The translations under genes and the position numbers were made by a program. This document shows positions 14,833 to 26,461 of a stretch of DNA of 64,000 nucleotides, one piece after another; positions within the stretch are counted from its first letter, which is position 1, and every line of letters begins with the position of its first letter. The notes under the pieces are model-generated. The model did no database searches and had not been told where the DNA came from. It was given only the letters and a program-made list of their open reading frames with translations. The DNA lies in NCBI RefSeq assembly GCF_040412425.1, contig NC_089742.1, positions 80,661,125-80,725,124 of the forward strand. Reading direction: 5' to 3'. This stretch comes from Macrobrachium rosenbergii (taxonomy: Eukaryota; Arthropoda; Malacostraca; Decapoda; Palaemonidae).

Positions 14833-15240
14833 TACTCATCGTCGTTGTTATCATCGTCCTTTTTCCTCTTCTTTTTCTCCTCCTCTCCCATTCCTCCTCT
14901 TCTTCAAATCATGAAAAATGCATCTGGGCTCAACCGGCAATACTTCGTAGGTCTCCTGTGACTCCAGCCAAGATCTCGATCTTCTCCCGCGTCTTACTCC
15001 TGTCTTCTGTCTTGACTCTTGCTCTTATCTCTCCTTTCCTCCTTTCCTCCCCCTGAGCCCCCTCCGGTGCCTAGGGAAGGTCGTCCTGCTTTTCCCCACA
15101 ATGGAACAAGAGACTTTGCTATAATATTGAGTCATTTGTCTGGTTTCTTTTGAAGGAATATGGATGCAAAGGTCTACATAAACAGTAGTGTGTCTTAAGC
15201 AGCATAATTTTTTTCGAAAGGAATTTATACTATTATACAT

Positions 15241-15304
<64 letters not shown>

Positions 15305-15790
15305 TATATGTATGTATGTATGTATAAACTTGTATATTTATATAACATTGTCACATAACGTACCGTTCGAATAAAAGTCTACTTATGTTTATATAGACAC
15401 ATATCCATACAGTATATCCATCCCGACCAGGCCCTTCTTTATTTACTCAGGGAAAAAAAACAACGACAAGATAAATTTCTCAGTATTATGATGAAAACCT
15501 CTTGTTCCAAAAGGGGAAGATCAGGACGACCTTCCCTAAACACCCTTAGGGCTCACAGGGAGGAAAAGGGAGGAAAGATAGGCGAGAGAGAAGCAAACGG
15601 AAGACAGGAGTAAGACGCAAGAGAAAAGCGAAATCTTGGCCGGAATCACAAGAGACCAATGAAGTATTGCCGGTTGAGCCAGATGCATTTTTCATGATCT
15701 GAAAAAGAAGAAGAGGAAGAAGCAGAAGAAAGCAGGTGAAAGAAGGGGAGGGGAAAAGTGTGGGAGGAGGACTATGATAACGACGAAGAT
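14833..15790. repeat. Large inverted repeat A (arms ~300 bp)
   Basis: The left arm (about 14833-15130) matches the reverse complement of the right arm (about 15480-15790). Paired landmarks are CATCGTCGTTGTTATC with GATAACGACGAAGATAG, ATGAAAAATGCATCTGG with its complement near 15690, CCGGCAATACTTC with GAAGTATTGCCGG, GTCTTACTCCTGTCTTC with its complement near 15605, and GGTCGTCCTG with CAGGACGACC. The arms have diverged by substitutions and small indels. The ~350-bp loop carries an AT array at 15241-15308. A transcript crossing it could form a long double-stranded stem. Confidence 0.88.
15241..15308. repeat. (AT)n microsatellite
   Basis: TA tract in the loop of inverted repeat A, followed by short TATG repeats. 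Confidence 0.95.
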
Positions 15791-16027
15791 AGGAAGGTAA
15801 AAGTTAAGTCTACTGATTTGTTGATTTAAACAACTGACGAGACACTACACAAAGTACAAGCAAGAATTCCTGTTCAATTTCTGATCCTAGAGTTTATTTT
15901 TCCTTATATCTTTCTCAAGATTTCAGTTGTTGTTAATATGTAGATTTCGGTTAACACTGGTCATGAAGAAAACACTTGCTCAGGCTAAAAACAATCTAAA
16001 TCCACATTTCTAAAACCTACTGTGTTT

Positions 16028-16076
16028 TAATTTACCCGGCCTTCTGTCCGCATGAGCCCCTTCCCTAAAGCAGCCA
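16028..16076 (+). repeat. Short 'GGCCTTATGCCAGC' repeat, diverged copy
   Basis: Reads TTACCCGGCCTTCTGTCC...AGCCCCTTCCCTAAAGCAGCC, alignable to the better copies at 31860-31910 and 53378-53455. Confidence 0.45.
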
Positions 16077-16222
16077 GCATTATTGGTAGGTAGGTGTTGT
16101 GTTAGTCCTGTAGTTACTTGCTATATTTCCCTTGTTCTTCTCTTTCTGTACTAAGGATGTTCTACCTGTGCTCATCCATTTGGGCGCATGGTGGTTTGTG
16201 ATACAATGACGGAGTTGTTCTG

Positions 16223-16260
16223 CTATTATTATTATTATTGTTATTATTATTATTATTATT
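16223..16260. repeat. (ATT)n microsatellite
   Basis: ATT trinucleotide tract with one GTT unit. Confidence 0.93.
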
Positions 16261-16469
16261 ACCAGGTAGAAGGGAATAAGAGGCCTGACGCGAACCTCTG
16301 GACTCGCTGAACCAATAAAGACGTATCAAAGACGACCTAATACGGCCTAAGGTTTACTCTCCGTTCTCAAAGCAACTATTTAACCATTGTTCATCTTTGG
16401 TTTATGTCAAAGTCTAGGGGTACATACCAGGCCTCTAATCACGAACACCTTGCCACATTTACTTTGGAT

Positions 16470-16597
16470 AAGAGCCTCCACTGACAAGGAGCCGGCTTAA
16501 TCCAAACCATCCAGCTGCCACTCTTCGCCACTTCTCCTTACAGCTGTTCTAGGAGCAAGAACATGCGCTGGCATATAGCCAGCTTAATCTGAAGCAA
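16470..16597 (-). repeat. Two adjacent copies of the 'GGCCTTATGCCAGC' repeat
   Basis: On the minus strand, GATTAAGCTGGCTATATGCCAGC (split across 16560-16595) and GGATTAAGCCGGCTCC (16485-16505) match the start of the same dispersed motif found at 26146, 31860 and 53378. Confidence 0.5.
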
Positions 16598-17348
16598 TAA
16601 ATTTCCTATAGAGGGCTCCTCGCACGAGCTGTTGTCAGTGCTGCACAAGGACGACAACAGTTCATTTCTGTCTGGAACTATTGCTACAAGAATAGTGCAA
16701 GCAGCTAATGATGTGGAAAATACTAGCGTATTAACTGACCTACTCCAAGAGATCACTTCCGAACAGAAGAAAACTGGCTGCTTAAACACACAATGCATTT
16801 AAAGACGAACATCACATCACATTTGGGGATGGAAGGGACATAAGTATTTTAAGTGTGTTCGTTTTTTATCAATGCCCTGACAACTCGGTAAGTTTTATCA
16901 CTGATTCATTAATCTATTGGAAAAGAATTATCAAACTTACTAAGCTCCAGCCACACAACTACTGTGCATTTCAGGGCCGTGTCTAACTGATTTCCGTCGA
17001 TAAAATCTTACCAAAGCATCGGATATGGACCGTATTTTGGATATAGCTATTTGAAGCCACAGCCCAATTGGCAAAAATATGCAGTGACGTCTAATGTTGA
17101 TAATCAAGGCACTTACAAGAGTAAATCAAAGAAATTTAAAGGGAAAGTTAGCTAAATCTAGCAGAATCGTAGATAGAGGCTAGTAAAACGTCATTACTGG
17201 AAGCCCTCCCACTCACTAATACTGTAGTATGACGTATTTTACTAGACACCCCGCCCACATACTTTATGAACGAAGACTCAGATATTGGTAGTAATAGTAA
17301 TAGTAGTAGTATATGGAATTCTTATATTGTTTCAAGCACCTACCCTAC

Positions 17349-17350
<2 letters not shown>

Positions 17351-17406
<56 letters not shown>
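17351..17406. repeat. (CT)n microsatellite
   Basis: Pure CT tract in the spacer of inverted repeat B. Confidence 0.97.
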
Positions 17407-17410
<4 letters not shown>

Positions 17411-17790
17411 TCTTTTCGATGAGTCATGTCTCTAAGTACAGTAAAATGGGGTTTCTGTTGCTTCGTATTGTCTCCTCAAAAGTTCCGGTTCACGTGTACC
17501 TGCTTACTCCTGCTAAATGAATGTAACATAACGCAAGTGTTATAACCTTAACTTCCTTAATGTATGATTAATCCCATATTAAATCCAGTGCTTGGTATGG
17601 CACACTACTCACCTTTCATTATTTTATTTGTGTGCTTCTGTGCCAGTTTTGTTGTTTCTATACGCTCGATTCATTTAATTGAAATTGACACTAATGTTTG
17701 CTGTAGGGTTGTTGAGTGGTTATCAGTGAGTTCATGTATTCCCGGTTTTATCTATTTATCTTCTATGGATTTTTTAATCACAACTACATT

Positions 17791-17870
17791 GTAGTGCTGA
17801 ATGATACTCGTAACTCATAGTCCAAGAGCTTGGGCTATGCCCTAAATTTTATAATCCACTAATCCATTTA
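17791..17870 (+). repeat. 3' fragment of the 9.3-kb dispersed repeat family
   Basis: GTGCTGAATGAT...AGTCCAAGAGCTTGGGCTATGCCCTAAATTTTATAATC is a diverged version of the segment at about 9778-9835 (GCGCTGAATGAC...CACTTGGCCTTTGGCCTAAATT). Confidence 0.6.
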
Positions 17871-17974
17871 TTTTTACTGAACTTTATTGAAATTGAAGGA
17901 AATATGAAGTAAAAAGAAAAAACAAATATTGTAATGTAAAATTATGTAAAAGGATATGCTGTTGTTTGTTTAAG

Positions 17975-18027
17975 ATTACGCCAGCCTTGTGTGAATCAGG
18001 GTCTTGCGCTTTGAGCAGCCCATAAGT
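17975..18027 (+). repeat. Short 'GGCCTTATGCCAGC' repeat, diverged copy
   Basis: GATTACGCCAGCCTTGTGTG...AGGGTCTTGCGCTTTGAGCAGCCCATAAG aligns to the reverse complement of 53378-53455. Confidence 0.5.
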
Positions 18028-18442
18028 GAAGAACTGTCGATGGAAATAGAGAGAATAAAATTTCGATAATTATCGCATATCCTACTGAAGATATTGCTAA
18101 CTGTACAAGAGGGTCAAATATTTGTTTTCTACGATCATTATCATACTACTGGGATCTCTGCTATTACGTCTGATGTCATAGATTACGTCACAACTAGCCT
18201 CTCTCTGGGTGCTTACTAAATTTAGCTAAGCTTCCCTTTAAATTTCTTTGATTTACTCTAATAAGTGCCTTAATTATCCACATTAGACATCACCGCATGT
18301 TTTTGCCAATTAGGCTGTGGTTTCAAATAGCTATTTCTAAAATACGATCCATATCCGATGCTCTGTAAAGATTTTATCGACGAAAATCTATTAGACACGG
18401 CCCTGAAATGCACAGTAGGAAACATTGAAAAGCCGCACAGGA

Positions 18443-18444
18443 TG

Positions 18445-18520
<76 letters not shown>
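18443..18520. repeat. (AAT)n microsatellite
   Basis: Uninterrupted ATA/AAT trinucleotide run of about 78 bp, just outside the right arm of inverted repeat B. Frames here encode only Ile or Leu runs. Confidence 0.97.
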
Positions 18521-18522
<2 letters not shown>

Positions 18523-18524
18523 GC

Positions 18525-19795
18525 CGTAGAGAAAATATATTTAAATAAATACAAAATCTCTCAGAAAACTTATGGTACATAGAGGATTCATAAAACCATT
18601 CCCGGGGACACTGGAAGTTCTTCAATGACAAACAACCTTTGATGCATTCAGCAGAGCCGGATAACGTTGAAAGATGCTGACTGATTTTCCTGTAGTCATA
18701 CAGCGACCATCACAAAAGCATCGAACGGTAGATTGATTACCGACGATAAAAACAAAAGTTGCAATGTTGGCCAAATTTGGAATACACTGACTTTCATTCT
18801 TGTAATACAAGCTGACGATAAAATACATTAACTTTCATTGCTATATTACTTGACTAATTAAAATTCACCGACATTCGTTTCTACAACACAAACCAAAACT
18901 CAAATTCGTTGGCTGTCATTCCTGTGTATGTAGTTCCATACCAGCTTATAATTAAATACCTTACTTGAAAGGTTCCCCAAACATTAAAACAGCAATACTG
19001 CATTTCATCGAAACGGTAAGAACAACCTCCCATAGGAAGTACAATGTAATACATTACTTGCTGAGCAATTTAAAATACACAAAAGGCCAATGGTTGATCG
19101 ATCCATTATTTTGGAAAGAAGAAATATTGTATAATTAGCTCTTCCATTTTATCTAATTATATCTCTACCAAAACCTAATAACCTTCAATCAGCGAATATC
19201 GTTGTTGTATTCATGGTCATATCAAAGAGCAATTTCTGCACTAAATGTATGGCACATCACGAGTTCATACAAAAGCAATCCTGCCATTAGAGGTCCTAGA
19301 ATGACAAATAACCTTTAATGCAACGCGACAAGAAATATTAAAATAAAAATTTACTCCATTCGTGCCTGCCATTGTCCATAAAAGCTCGTCGTATGTCCCC
19401 GAAACGACACAGGGGAGGGAAAAGGGACACTCAAACGACCTCATGCGAGAGAGGGCGCTTCTTTTTGGAAGGGATTAAAAGTTGAATTTTTCATCTGCAG
19501 GTCAATTTATTTGCCAGGGGCTACGCAAGTGAGCAAGCACTCGCACAACCGGTAGTCAACGTACATGTTCATGCGCACATATATACAATAAACGAAAACA
19601 TCCATACAATCACGTATACAGACTTACTCACGCATTTAGGTCAAAGTAATAAAAAGGGTTCGAGTTCGCCCACCAGTCGAATTTAAGAAAAAGGGGGTGG
19701 GGCTAGCATTTTCATCCCTAAAGGTTTGTGGACAACCGAAGGGCTCTACCAATTAGGCGCCACTCCCTCTACGTGGAGATAGAAATATGTTGAGT
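18525..19795. other. Unique AT-rich sequence, nothing recognised
   Basis: No gene or named repeat. Near 18730-18900 short phrases such as AATACA...CTGAC(T)TTCATT recur loosely, hinting at a decayed short-period duplication. Confidence 0.4.
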
Positions 19796-19796
19796 A

Positions 19797-19949
<153 letters not shown>

Positions 19950-20053
19950 ACAAAGTCTGCATCAGTCGTCTACATTCATATTTCAACGACAGAATCATAG
20001 ACACAAACATATGTACATACATCTAGCTGCACATCCATCCACCATACAAACAT

Positions 20054-20056
<3 letters not shown>

Positions 20057-20152
<96 letters not shown>

Positions 20153-20155
20153 TGT

Positions 20156-20215
<60 letters not shown>

Positions 20216-20216
20216 T
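20057..20216. repeat. (TA)n-(TG)n-(TA)n compound microsatellite
   Basis: A GT run of about 40 bp is sandwiched between two TA runs. Confidence 0.96.
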
Positions 20217-20406
20217 ATATATTAACATAAAAATATTAATGCACGTGCCTCTCTGCTGTGCATACATGTTGCACAAACCTTTATAAAACAGCATGACATC
20301 GTCTTTTACACCACCATTAGGCAAAAGAGCAAATATCGAATTGATCTACTTTTCTAAACTGCATTTTTTAAGAAAAAAAACCTTTCAGGTCATGTTTAAA
20401 GTGGAT

Positions 20407-20408
<2 letters not shown>

Positions 20409-20471
<63 letters not shown>
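20409..20471. repeat. (CT)n microsatellite
   Basis: Pure CT tract. Confidence 0.97.
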
Positions 20472-20473
<2 letters not shown>

Positions 20474-20474
20474 A

Positions 20475-22310
20475 TTCCTTCTTGATATTACGTCGCATTT
20501 ATATTTTCCATATGCAAAAGAACCAGCGGTCTGGAGATAAATCTGGAAACTATTTTGTTCTGTATCCATGACGCAAGTGACAACGCGAACAGCGAGCATA
20601 ATGACATTTTGCAGCCCATTTCTATCGTACAAAACATTCATTTCGTCTTTGTAATTGAATTTTCAGATGACGATCTCTGTGTCCGCACAGAATTCGAAAT
20701 GAAGATATTCAGTGCTTTTCTCCACTGCCGGTTAGATATGCTCCACTGCTCTCGTAAGACAATCAGCGCCATCTATTGGCTGGTAACGTTGTGAGAGTTT
20801 GATTGTGCATATATCTGGTAGGTGTTTTACAACCATAATGTCTTGTATTTTCTCTTGATTTATAAAGATGTCCTTGATGAAATCAATTTAACATAATAAA
20901 ATGATCCATATAGTTTCAGCAATTGAAAATAAACCAAACAACAAAGATCCCGTGACCTAACTTACACTCTTCAGCAGCGAGGTTCCTTTCCCCTAATCTT
21001 CAGTAATTTCGAAGCTTTACCGGGGTGGTCCCCTCCCTACACACCCCATAATTAAGAGCAATGTCAAGGAGCAACTAGTGGCTGACTCGCACACTATGGA
21101 TTAGGCCATGATACCAGGTTGTTCCATCTTCATTCATAACTGTATTAGGGTTTGAAAATGTTGCTCTCCTAAGTAATCAGACGCACTCAGGATTTTGCCT
21201 TTATTATTTTTATCCGGTGAATGCATCATTACCCCAACGACGAGATGCTTAGGCTAAGTATCCCCAATAAAGTAAAGTCGCCTCAGCCCGCGACCATGAG
21301 ACAAAGGCGGGCCATCCAGCCCAGCCCAGCCCGAGATGCCTCGACTCTCTGAGAGCGCAAAATTCCCGGAGAGTCGCCCTCCGCTTTAAGAATCTTTCAG
21401 AGACATTTGTTTAGCGAGGGGAAAATACATTGCGGCCATGTGTTCCAGGACATCTGGAACATTGGAAACGGAGCGCCAGGGGCTTTGCAGAGGAAGACCT
21501 GGCTGAAATTTCGGGAAAGGAAAGGAAATGGCTCTAGTTTAGTCTTGAGTGCTTTCAGGGAGAAGCTGAAGCAAGTACAAATGATAGTGAAGTCCTTTTA
21601 GATATATGCGAGGCATTTTTATGCTACTTGTATATCTGTGTATGCACACATTAAAACACTGGGGATTATTAGGAACATGTTAACTAGAAATTCACCCAGA
21701 TTCCTTGTAAAGAATGTAATAAAACATACGGGAGACAAAGTGGGAAGACGCCGGCTGCTCGATTGAAACAATATGAATGTTGTGTAAGAACCGGTAACAT
21801 GCCAAATGCATTTGTACATATGAATAGTAGCAATCACGGCATTAATTCAATATAATATGAGGAAATGTTTTGTAAAGATCTGGTAAAACGAAATTTGATA
21901 ATGTGATAATTTATGAAATATTAGCCTAAGTTTATATAAAGTGAATGAAATCTTAACACAGGGTATTTTAAAACAAGTAGGTCATTAGGTATTACCATTG
22001 TTTGGCAATTGTTAGCATTGTTTGTTTTGCCACGAAGTCTTCTGGTGACTGTTTTTATTTCTTTTTATTTCTTTGGCACTTGTACCTGAGCCCTGACCTT
22101 GCGCTCAATTCAAGTCATTTCTTTTCGCCCTTCACCTACATGGATATAGATATAACATCACACTTCCTCGGTGAATGATTGCAACATGCATACATAAATA
22201 TACACATACATACTTACTTGTATATATATTATGCTTTGAAATGTACTGTAACAGCAAGTGATAATGATTGAATACCATCAACCTATTGTTGGCCTATTTT
22301 AAGCTACTGA
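20475..22310. other. 1.8-kb stretch without recognised genes
   Basis: Mixed composition. A GC-richer part at 20990-21560 contains the perfect 8-bp inverted pair CGACTCTC...GAGAGTCG at about 21343-21376. Small frames (64-79 codons) carry no motif. Confidence 0.4.
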
Positions 22311-22311
22311 C

Positions 22312-22420
<109 letters not shown>

Positions 22421-22912
22421 AAGTACTATATTATGAAATGTACTGGTGAAGTACGTTCAAATAATAGCAGATGCCATCAGGTAAATATTAGGCATTTATA
22501 ACTTCTTAACCTACACACATACAGTTTATATAATTATATTAGTCTTTCAATTCGGCTTTGAGACGAAACTGAATGTCAAAAAATCACTTAAAAGACACTG
22601 CCAATATAACCTTTGCTTCTCTCTCTTAGGTGTGTCATGGACGTCCTTAATGACAAGATTGAGAGAATTTCCACTGCATTTCGGGAAACATCGAAAACGG
22701 ACGTCACGCTCACAGCAACCTCAAGATATCTTACTCTTTTATTTACAAGGTGCCCCGCAAAAAAAAAAAAAAAAAAACAGGAAATTTGATACAGTTTATT
22801 TAATTTTGGAAACAGAATACAGTTGTTGCTATTGTTAACAGAAACATTGCTAAAACAGAACAAAAACACAAATTAATTACAAAATACTCACAGTAGCATG
22901 AGTCTTGAAATG

Positions 22913-22990
22913 GAGAAACAAATGCACAGTTATGCACAGAGAAACAAATCCACAGTTATGTACAGAGAAACAAATCCACAGTTATGTACA
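22913..22990. repeat. 26-bp tandem repeat, 3 copies
   Basis: Units begin at 22913, 22939 and 22965 with GAGAAACAAAT(G/C)CACAGTT (then ATG(C/T)ACA). It lies inside the mariner-type element, just past the transposase stop codon. Confidence 0.93.
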
Positions 22991-23307
22991 TGTACATATA
23001 TTTAAAAATAAATCTGTACAGATGTGGTGTTCAAGATGCTTTCCGTGGGCAGCTGCACAACGACGTAGACGGTCTAGCCAACTTCCAGTCGTCCTTTGGA
23101 TGACTTCAAGCGGGATATTGTTCCAAGTTTCCATCAACAGTGTTTAAGGATCGTATGTCTGTGACCTCTCTCCTCTGTGACTGAAGTTGATGTAACAGTA
23201 ACTCCACATGGTTAAATCCATTACGTTGAGATCTGGACTTTTTGAGGGCCATTCGTTAGGTTCAATGAAGTCAGGAGTACTGGCTCTGAGCCAGGCAACA
23301 GTGTGTA
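22982..23307 (-). pseudogene. Tc1/mariner transposase, C-terminal remnant
   Basis: Reading from 23307 down to 22982 gives about 108 codons in one frame with a single internal stop, just before the METWNNIPLE segment. The first part contains EWPSKSPDLNVMD, which matches the conserved (W)P..SPDLNP.D block near the third catalytic acidic residue of IS630/Tc1/mariner DDE/D transposases. The second part (WNNIP...WLDRLRRCAAAHGKHLEH) matches the typical C-terminal end, with W..IP and R..RC....G motifs. The N-terminal DNA-binding region and the first two catalytic aspartates are absent. With the stop and the truncation it cannot be functional. The WP.KSPDLN form suggests a clade with DD(x)D/E spacing other than classic mariner, but I cannot place it. 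Confidence 0.82.
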
Positions 23308-23349
23308 AAATCTAAAATTTCCTGGTTTTTCTGTGGGGCACCCTGTACA

Positions 23350-24690
23350 ACAGAGGACGCAATATTTCAGTTCAACATTTGCGCTGTCTACCAATTAATT
23401 AAATTTTAAATGCTGACGGGACAGGCAAACTAATGCTCCAAAGCAGGAAATAAAAAGCAAACTGGATGGAAACTGAGAATACCTACAACGAAGGTCTCGA
23501 AAGATGAAAAGGTATAATGAAATGTCAATGAAAGAACTGTTTATTCACGTATAACCATATCTTATCAAACTTTCATTTTAAGGTTCGTGGAAGCTATCCA
23601 GTGACAGACTATGTGGATAAAACTGTTGGAAGAAATTTATGTCATGAACACTGACACACTTTTGGCCATCTGCCTTTCAGCGTGGTTTTACTGGCCTTTT
23701 TTTATGAAATATCTTTTCTCTGGAAAATATAATAAAGTAATATTTTATCAAGAAGCTTTGACCAGTTCTAGAAGATGTTTCAGATCTAGGAGAGAACCAC
23801 AAAGATTTGTGGCAATGGGATGGACCTCTCGGTGAATATGCTCATTCCTGGCATCACTCAAGAAAAATTAACCTGAGTCAAGTTCCATGAAATGAGAGGC
23901 AACGGATGCCTATGATGCTTTAAGTATGCCTGACATTAATGCAAATTCTCATGAAACTAAAGCGGAATGACAAAAATATAACTCTCTTGATCTCAAGAAG
24001 AAAGATCAATCCTGATTTGGGAACTCCTGCTGATGGGTAATCCATAACAACAGAATTAAGTCAAGTAGGTGGCGACACAACCATTCCCAATGAAATCCGC
24101 AAAATTAGCGAAGAGACAATGATAATGTTTAAAGACTAATCCACTAAAAACCAATCAGCTTTATCGTTGATGAGCCAAGTTGAAATTCCATGTCTCAGGA
24201 TTTAGTAATCCGCTGCTAACAAGCCATAAAGATTAATCTGAGCTGTTGCATTGTAATTTGTCTTCTTGGCACTTTTCCTGCAAAGGTCGGTCTCAAGATG
24301 GATAAAAAACATAACTCTGTGTAATGATTACTGCCTCCTTTCAATCCTTCCAGAACATTATCATATAAGGGTGTTGCTTCGGACCCGCGATGAGGTACCT
24401 TCTAGATGATGCCAAGTCAACATAGACAGCCTCTACAATGGATAGGACCTCCAGAATCGTTCCAAATTGATTTTGGTTCTGCCTCTGACTTGGTTGACCA
24501 TCAGGCTCAATGTTACGGCGTCATCTGGCCATACTATAAAGTAACACAAAAATATACGAAAGGGAAAGGAAAAATACTAATCCCCAAAGAATATCAAGGA
24601 TGTGAAAAACAAAATGTGCGGAATCAGAAATAATAAAGGGACCAGAAAAAAGAACAAAACATGATTTAAAAAAAACAGAAATGACAATAA
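23350..24690. other. AT-rich sequence, nothing recognised
   Basis: Frames of 74-77 codons at 23611 and 24406 show no domain. No RNA gene or repeat family recognised. Confidence 0.4.
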
Positions 24691-24691
24691 G

Positions 24692-24752
<61 letters not shown>
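24692..24752. repeat. (CT)n microsatellite
   Basis: Pure CT tract. Confidence 0.97.
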
Positions 24753-24755
<3 letters not shown>

Positions 24756-25187
24756 GTAGCGTTGGCCGTCAGAATTTAATTGGTATTCCATGCAAATGCG
24801 GGAGGCTGGATTCTCTTTGCTTTTGCCTCACCTTGATGGAGTCCCGTGCGCCTCCCTAATTATCTTTGGGTTTTAGGGACCAAAGGATCACCTCACCCCT
24901 TACATATATCAAGAGGCCCCAGTCAAGAGCTACCCCCTTCCGTCCTTAAAACCCCCTTTCTGCCCCTTCCATTCTACACTGCCCATCTTCCATGAAAGAA
25001 AAGACTGCCACAGACTAACGGATAATGACTGGGTAGCCTTCTTTGCTACGTGCCTTTTGACCGGTTGCCAGGGAAATACTGTAGAACGTGATTCGGCCTT
25101 AAACAAAAATTGCTTGGTAGGCAGAAAATCGTGCTAATAAATTGTGCTTCTCCCTCGCACTGCTATAGAAAGTTCGCTCGTTCGACA

Positions 25188-25190
<3 letters not shown>

Positions 25191-25222
<32 letters not shown>
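25191..25222. repeat. (CT)n microsatellite
   Basis: Short CT tract. Confidence 0.95.
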
Positions 25223-25226
<4 letters not shown>

Positions 25227-25697
25227 CAGTTTTATAAAAGAAAAAACTGGAGAGAAAGAGAGAAACAAGTTCTCAAACTAGATACGTTAATTAACTGCAT
25301 TAAAAAATATCGCACAAAAATTTATTATTTTCACCATATAACAGACCAGTTAATTAAAAGCCCAAGATGAACATCTGCCTACATTAAAATCTACATGAAA
25401 ACCCATGAAGTTGGCCAAAAAAAAAAAAGTAAATCCATTTCTGAAGATATCTGAAAAAGAAAATTGAGAACGAAAACAAAGAAATGGAGGTTTTCTGTAC
25501 CATACATCATCTGTGGCTTTAGTGCGGATCTCTTCTCTCGTTGGGGGGAAGGGGAAGGGGAAGGGGAGTGGGTAAAGGAAGGGGAGGGAGGATGAAGAGC
25601 GGGGCTAATTGAACCATGACCTTTAAATGTCAACATCATCGTCATCATCATCATCATCTTCAGGAGAACTAAAAGAAAATAGAGATAGAGAAGAATG

Positions 25698-25872
25698 TAT
25701 TCAAATAACCAGAGGCCCCATCCGTGTCCTCTGGGAATTCATTAAGTACGTGGTTATTTTTCCCATATCTGCCCAGAATATAAAGAGAATATTCAAATAA
25801 CTGTCTCCAACGACGTCCTTTGGGAATTCATTAAACGCGTCAATTTTTTTCCCGTGTTTTTAATCTGAATTG
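25698..25872 (+). repeat. ~92-bp tandem duplication
   Basis: Units start at 25698 and 25790 with TATTCAAATAAC and share GTCCT(C/T)TGGGAATTCATTAA, then a T-rich block ending TTTTTCCC. No coding content. Confidence 0.82.
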
Positions 25873-26145
25873 CCTACGGGGAGAGAGATATGCTAAGGAA
25901 AGCCTCTTCATCGACCGAAAGGCAACTCGCGCCAGGTATTGGCAGAAAACCAATATTACGAAGCTCTAAAGGACAACGTCTTACACGAGATTATAGATAA
26001 AGGCACGCGGATTCATAAGAATCGGGCTGTATTTATAGAACATCTCCAACAGGGAACGATGGAGTCCGCCCTCAGAACGTGCATCTGTTTACTCTTTGTT
26101 TTTTGTAAAAACATATCTGTATAACTTCTTTACTGGTTGGTTTGT

Positions 26146-26190
26146 TAAGCGGGCTTTATGCCAACACAGGCAATTGCCTAAAATGGGTTC
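26146..26190 (+). repeat. Short 'GGCCTTATGCCAGC' repeat copy
   Basis: TTAAGCGGGCTTTATGCCAACACAGGCAATTGCC closely follows the copy at 31860 (TTAAGCCGGCCTTATGCCAGCACGGGCCC). Confidence 0.6.
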
Positions 26191-26329
26191 GAGAGTGGGG
26201 TAAGGTGTTGAATGGAATGAGAGGAGGTCTGGCCCTCGGTACCTGCAACCAATGAAGGGTAATCACCTTTCATGACATGTGTGTAGTTCAAAATTTTGCC
26301 ATAAGGTCCTGTGTAGACAATTATATACC

Positions 26330-26460
26330 TGCTGCTTAGTCGACTGTGGTGGGTTTCAGCCAGAGTAGAGAGAGCCATAGCTGTCAAACCCATCCCAAAA
26401 AGACTTGCTTATATATGTATATATACACACATATATACATATGTATATAATATATACATA
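26330..26460 (+). mobile_element. SINE-2-like fragment running into TATATG/ACATA repeats
   Basis: GTCGACTGTGGTGGGTTTCA then CCCATCCCAAAAAGACTTGCT are the two internal landmarks of a family also seen at 27345, 58800 and 63441; it is followed by a short (TATA/ACAT) tract. Confidence 0.5.
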
Positions 26461-26461
26461 C

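Larger units (their letters stand above)
16959..18417. repeat. Large inverted repeat B (arms ~237 bp, ~985-bp spacer)
   Basis: The left arm 16959-17196 pairs with the right arm 18182-18417. Landmarks are ACTGTGCATTTCAGGGCCGTGTCT against its complement near 18395-18417, GCATCGGATATGGA, AATAGCTATTTGAA or its TATAGCTATTTGAA variant, AATTGGCAAAAA, and AGAGTAAATCAAAGAAATTTAAAGGG (phrase split here from a longer match). Read in one frame, both arms give a similar peptide (for example QSIGYG and LKPQPNWQK) with stop codons, so the unit may be a decayed open frame of a mobile element, family unknown. Confidence 0.88.
22746..23345 (-). mobile_element. Deleted Tc1/mariner-superfamily DNA transposon (600 bp)
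   Basis: The ends are inverted repeats of about 45 bp. The left end reads CAAGGTGCCCCGC, an A run, then ACAGGAAATTT. The right end reads AAATTTCCTGG, TTTTTCTG, then TGGGGCACCCTG. Each end is flanked by TA, the usual target-site duplication of this superfamily. The interior encodes only the C-terminal part of a transposase on the minus strand, so the element is non-autonomous or decayed; complete members are usually well over 1 kb. A 26-bp tandem repeat (22913-22990) lies between the transposase stop and the left terminal repeat. Confidence 0.88.
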
